Shown here piece by piece: positions 6,156 to 8,374 of a stretch of 8,374 nt of DNA. A model generated the notes under the pieces. The model saw nothing but the letters and a program-made list of their open reading frames with translations. It did not search any database and had not been told where the DNA came from. Position numbers and translations under genes: made by a program. This DNA is from Hyphomicrobiales bacterium. Its GTDB lineage: Bacteria; Pseudomonadota; Alphaproteobacteria; Rhizobiales; Aestuariivirgaceae. The stretch's first letter is position 1; every line of letters begins with the position of its first letter. The stretch lies in the NCBI GenBank assembly GCA_027067085.1, contig JAMOMM010000382.1, positions 1 through 8,374 on the forward strand, read 5' to 3'.

Positions 6156-7955
6156 TTATTCAGTGCCTTGCGATGCGTTGATGATGGATATGAATGTCGC
6201 GCCAAACTGTTCTAGTTTTGCCGCGCCAACACCGTGAACATCGCTAAACTGATCGAGTGTTGTGGGGTGTTTTGCCACCATATCGCGCAAAGTTTTATCG
6301 TTAAAAATAAAGTATGCTGGAACGCCCTTTTCACTTGCAAGTTCGGCGCGTTTTTCTTGTAGAGATTTATACAAAGCAGTTTGTGCCTCGTCAAAATTAA
6401 CATCGACCATTGCTGGCCTTTTACGTAGCGGATCGGTTTTGGAACTTTTAGGCATGGGTCGAAATGAAAAACTGGCATCGCCCTTTAGCAAGTCGCGGCC
6501 AGATTGGGTGATGGATAAGCCGCCATATTCAGCAATGTCTAAATGGATAAATTGTGCGGCGACAAGTTGGCGCATAATACTTCGCCATTGTTGTTTATTA
6601 TGCGCTGTGCCAACGCCCCATGTGGGTAATTTATCATGGCCAAGTTCTCTTAATCGTGCGGTGTTGGCTCCAACTAAAATATCAACAATATGGGCGGGGC
6701 CAAAGCGTTGGCCTGTGCGGGCAATGGCGGACAAAGCCATTTGGCCTTCGCGCGTGCCTTCGACCAAATCTATGGGGTTTAGGCATACATCACAATTGTT
6801 ACACGGCTCGCTTTTATCAGAGAAGTAAGCAAGTAAAAATTGCCGCCGACATGTCGGTGCTTCGCAGTACGCTACGAGTGAATCTAGGCGTTTATGTTCG
6901 CGGCGTTTTAAAACATCTTCGCGCGCATCTTGTTCGATAAACTGGCGGCGGGTGCGAAGATCATCTAAGCCGAACAGCATGTGGGCGAAAGCTGGTTCGC
7001 CGTCTCGCCCTGCACGACCAAATTCTTGATAATAGGCTTCCATTGAGGAGGGTAAATCAGTGTGGAAGACAAACCGCACATCAGGTTTATCAATGCCCAT
7101 GCCAAAGGCAACGGTTGCGGTCATGATGATGTTTTGGTCTTTAACGAAGCGGGCTTGATTTTCTTGCCGTGCTTCTTTGCTCATGCCAGCGTGATAGGCA
7201 AGGGCGGTAAAGCCCTCATCACATAAAAGTTGGGCGGCTTCTTGGGTCTTTTTTCGTGAGAGGCAATATACAATGCCACTGCAATCTTTGTGTTGATTAA
7301 CAAAGCTCACAAGTTGGCGTTTCCAACCTGCTTTTGGCTCGACAGACAAGGTGATGTTGGGTCGATCAAATCCTGATACGTAAGTGGTTACATCACCGTC
7401 AAAAAGTTTTAAAGCAATATCATTTCGGGTCGCTTCATCGGCACTAGCGGTTAGAGCTGCAATCGGAATGTTGGGAAAATGCTGTTTGAGGTCGGTTAGC
7501 TTTTCATATTCAGGGCGAAATGATGGCCCCCATTGTGAGATGCAGTGGGCTTCGTCAATGGCAATTAGTTTTATGTCAAAATTTTTAAGCGTTTGTAGGG
7601 TGCCACCACTCATGAGGCGCTCTGGTGCTAAGTACAAAAGGCGTGTTTGTCCACAGCGAACTTTGCCCCATACTTCATCGTTTTGTTCAGGGGTTAGAGT
7701 GGAGTTTAAAACCTCTGCCTCAACGCCTAAAAGCTTTAAGGCGCTGACTTGATCTTGCATTAAAGCGATAAGGGGCGAAACAACAATGGTTAGCCCGTGG
7801 CCTATTAATGCGGGGATTTGGAAAATTAGGGACTTACCCGCCCCTGTTGGCATTACGCAGAACACGTTGTTGCCATTTAACAGGGTTGATATTGGTTCTT
7901 CTTGGCCCGCTCGAAAGCGATCAAACCCGAAGACTTGTTTTAGTACTTTTAGCAT
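6156..7955 (-). CDS. recQ: ATP-dependent DNA helicase RecQ
   Basis: This full-length 599-residue RecQ unwinds DNA 3'-to-5' in recombination and fork repair. In order it shows motif 0 (FGFDRFRAGQ, 9-18), Walker A MPTGAGKS (35-42), the DEAH box (134-137), the aromatic-rich loop SQWGPSFRPEY (140-150), TATVAFGMGIDKPDVRFV (279-296) and motif VI QEFGRAGRDG (310-319). A zinc site follows (Cys369, Cys385, Cys388, Cys391), then a winged-helix region (about 400-490) and a C-terminal HRDC domain (about 520-599). The loop carries Pro144-Ser145 where E. coli RecQ has His-Asp (WGHDFRPEY). The ATG at 7955 is directly preceded in frame by TAA, so no longer start exists; its ribosome-binding site is weak. The gene converges on the deacylase with an 8-bp gap. 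It appears to be a housekeeping gene unrelated to the catabolic module. Confidence 0.98.
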   Translation of the reverse strand: MLKVLKQVFGFDRFRAGQEEPISTLLNGNNVFCVMPTGAGKSLIFQIPALIGHGLTIVVSPLIALMQDQVSALKLLGVEAEVLNSTLTPEQNDEVWGKVRCGQTRLLYLAPERLMSGGTLQTLKNFDIKLIAIDEAHCISQWGPSFRPEYEKLTDLKQHFPNIPIAALTASADEATRNDIALKLFDGDVTTYVSGFDRPNITLSVEPKAGWKRQLVSFVNQHKDCSGIVYCLSRKKTQEAAQLLCDEGFTALAYHAGMSKEARQENQARFVKDQNIIMTATVAFGMGIDKPDVRFVFHTDLPSSMEAYYQEFGRAGRDGEPAFAHMLFGLDDLRTRRQFIEQDAREDVLKRREHKRLDSLVAYCEAPTCRRQFLLAYFSDKSEPCNNCDVCLNPIDLVEGTREGQMALSAIARTGQRFGPAHIVDILVGANTARLRELGHDKLPTWGVGTAHNKQQWRSIMRQLVAAQFIHLDIAEYGGLSITQSGRDLLKGDASFSFRPMPKSSKTDPLRKRPAMVDVNFDEAQTALYKSLQEKRAELASEKGVPAYFIFNDKTLRDMVAKHPTTLDQFSDVHGVGAAKLEQFGATFISIINASQGTE

Positions 7956-8038
7956 TTAGATTGCAGCTTGCTTTGAAAAGGTATGATTTGGTTAGACATA
8001 GCCTAATCAAACCTAAGCATCAACAATGGTTAGAAAAC
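7956..8038 (-). promoter_or_regulatory. recQ upstream region with an imperfect hairpin
   Basis: This short spacer between the repeat array and recQ should hold the recQ leader and promoter. TTTGGTTAG (7987-7995) and CTAATCAAA (8003-8011) form a 9-bp inverted repeat with one imperfect position and a 7-base loop. On the minus strand TTGATG (8024-8019) followed 17 bp later by TATGTC is a weak promoter candidate. No T-run follows the hairpin in either direction, so a terminator is not supported. Confidence 0.4.
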
Positions 8039-8151
8039 TGGTGCGCGGGGTAGAGAAAACTCGAATACTCGCTCTCATTGTTTCTTTGAAACAAATGGCG
8101 CTACTTTTCCTGATGAAGTTGAAGCTGGCATTTCGCTTTGCGAAAAGCCTT
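8039..8151 (-). repeat. Repeat unit A (tRNA-distal)
   Basis: This unit contains the tRNA-3'-end-like block at 8039-8076 and a hairpin TTGTTTC (8078-8084) / GAAACAA (8088-8094) with a 3-base loop. A second hairpin spans 8127-8149: GGC, a one-base mismatch, TTTCGC, loop TTT, GCGAAA, mismatch, GCC. The second hairpin is absent as such from the other unit. Confidence 0.85.
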
Positions 8152-8264
8152 TGGTGCGCGGGGTAGAGAAAACTCGAATACTCGCTCTCGTTGTTTCTAT
8201 GAAACAACTGTCGCTACTTTTCCTGATGAAGTTGAATCTGGTGTTGCGCTTTGCAAAAAATATT
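8152..8264 (-). repeat. Repeat unit B (tRNA-proximal)
   Basis: This unit directly abuts the CCA of the tRNA gene. The conserved hairpin is one pair longer here: GTTGTTTC (8190-8197) and GAAACAAC (8201-8208) around a TAT loop. The segment next to the tRNA (about 8239-8264) is the most diverged from unit A. It replaces the strong second hairpin with a weak TTGC/GCAA pairing and an A-run that reads as T6 on the tRNA strand just past the CCA. Confidence 0.85.
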
Positions 8265-8340
8265 TGGTGCCGCATGGGTGACTCGAACACCCGACCCCAT
8301 CATTACGAATGATGTGCTCTACCACCTGAGCTAATGCGGC
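8265..8340 (-). tRNA. tRNA-Thr (anticodon CGT), CCA encoded
   Basis: The minus strand folds into a perfect cloverleaf. The acceptor strands are GCCGCAT and ATGCGGC. The D stem is GCTC/GAGC with loop AGGTGGTA. The anticodon stem is CATCA/TGATG with loop TTCGTAA, giving anticodon CGT, which reads ACG. The variable loop is GGGTC and the T stem is GGGTG/CACCC with loop TTCGAGT. Discriminator A and an encoded CCA follow (8267-8265). The body is 73 nt plus CCA. It resembles E. coli tRNA-Thr(CGU) in layout. Two tandem repeats bearing tRNA-like 3' ends follow it. Confidence 0.98.
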
Positions 8341-8374
8341 TATGGCTCATTTCTTGAGCAAGAAGGTGGTAACA
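8341..8374 (-). other. tRNA upstream flank, cut by window edge
   Basis: Only 34 bp lie 5' of the tRNA. They contain a small hairpin, GCTCA (8345-8349) and TGAGC (8355-8359) with a five-base loop, next to the tRNA 5' end. No promoter can be recognised; it probably lies beyond the edge or belongs to a larger tRNA transcript. Confidence 0.3.

Larger units (their letters stand above)
8039..8264 (-). repeat. Two tandem 113-bp tRNA-linked repeats
   Basis: Two head-to-tail units, 8039-8151 and 8152-8264, differ at about 12 of 113 positions by eye (about 89% identical). The first 38 plus-strand bases are identical. On the tRNA strand each unit ends in TACCCCGCGCACCA, with TTCGAGT further upstream, like a decayed T-loop and CCA end of a tRNA. 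The CCA complements (TGG) fall at 8039, 8152 and 8265, the last being the CCA of the real tRNA-Thr, so both intervals are exactly 113 bp. The array lies immediately downstream of the tRNA in its transcription direction and is probably transcribed with it. The architecture recalls the rtT repeats behind E. coli tyrT; I do not claim sequence homology. No convincing gene is encoded. Confidence 0.9.

Noticed and set aside
6262..6940. Plus-strand ORFs of 188 and 106 codons opposite recQ
   Set aside because: They are antisense shadows of the conserved RecQ winged-helix and HRDC coding region with no ribosome-binding site or recognisable domain.
7926..8038. A third, decayed repeat unit toward recQ
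   Set aside because: A GCTTTGAAAAGG stretch near 7970 recalls part of the unit, but it is out of register and the rest does not match; it also overlaps the start of recQ.
8039..8189. Additional intact tRNA genes in the repeat units
   Set aside because: Only a T-loop-like and CCA-like 3' end is present; no acceptor 5' strand, D arm or anticodon arm can be folded and the T stem does not pair.
8039..8264. CRISPR array or insertion sequence
   Set aside because: There are only two 113-bp units with no short-repeat/spacer alternation, no cas gene, no transposase and no terminal inverted repeats with target duplication.
8013..8290. Two short minus-strand ORFs across the repeats as genes
   Set aside because: They arise from the 113-bp periodicity, one begins inside the tRNA, neither has a good ribosome-binding site, and the two unit versions differ mostly by amino-acid-changing substitutions.

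Overview
The window looks like chromosomal DNA of a Gram-negative proteobacterium. I favour a marine or free-living alphaproteobacterium, because it carries a Tat-exported TRAP binding protein, class III CoA-transferase plus acyl-CoA dehydrogenase catabolism, and a RecQ with a QWGPSFRP loop. That assignment is inference; no rRNA or other phylogenetic marker is present. Base composition is moderate to AT-leaning by eye and similar across all genes, so I see no compositional island.

Layout. Positions 1-1711 (minus strand) hold the N-terminal part of an acyl-CoA dehydrogenase, running off the left edge, preceded in transcription by a complete CaiB/BaiF class III CoA-transferase. A 291-bp divergent intergenic region (1712-2002) contains a TTGACA box and a perfect 7-bp inverted repeat set between two copies of CTTGAAAC. 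Positions 2003-5005 (plus) hold a complete TRAP transporter in the order small membrane subunit, large membrane subunit, Tat-exported binding protein, closed by a strong intrinsic terminator (5047-5073). Next comes a zinc-dependent deacylase of the succinylglutamate desuccinylase/aspartoacylase family (5098-6147, plus). It converges, with an 8-bp gap, on a full-length recQ helicase (6156-7955, minus). Beyond recQ lies a gene-free stretch containing two tandem 113-bp repeats (8039-8264) and a tRNA-Thr(CGT) gene on the minus strand (8265-8340, CCA encoded).

How the genes may work together. The left two thirds reads as one catabolic module. The TRAP system imports an organic acid or acylated compound, the deacylase could hydrolyse an amide or ester from it, the CoA-transferase would activate the acid as a CoA thioester, and the acyl-CoA dehydrogenase would oxidise it. 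The substrate cannot be read from the sequence. The binding protein appears to have Phe where most TRAP binding proteins have the carboxylate-binding Arg.

The most unusual part is the right end. Directly downstream of the tRNA (in its direction of transcription) are two 113-bp units, about 89% identical. Each ends in a decayed tRNA 3' end finishing in ACCA, spaced exactly 113 bp from one another and from the genuine tRNA CCA. Each unit also carries a conserved GTTTC/GAAAC hairpin. This resembles in architecture the rtT repeats behind E. coli tyrT, with unrelated sequence as far as I can tell, and may be a processed tRNA-linked RNA or a tRNA-derived repeat family.
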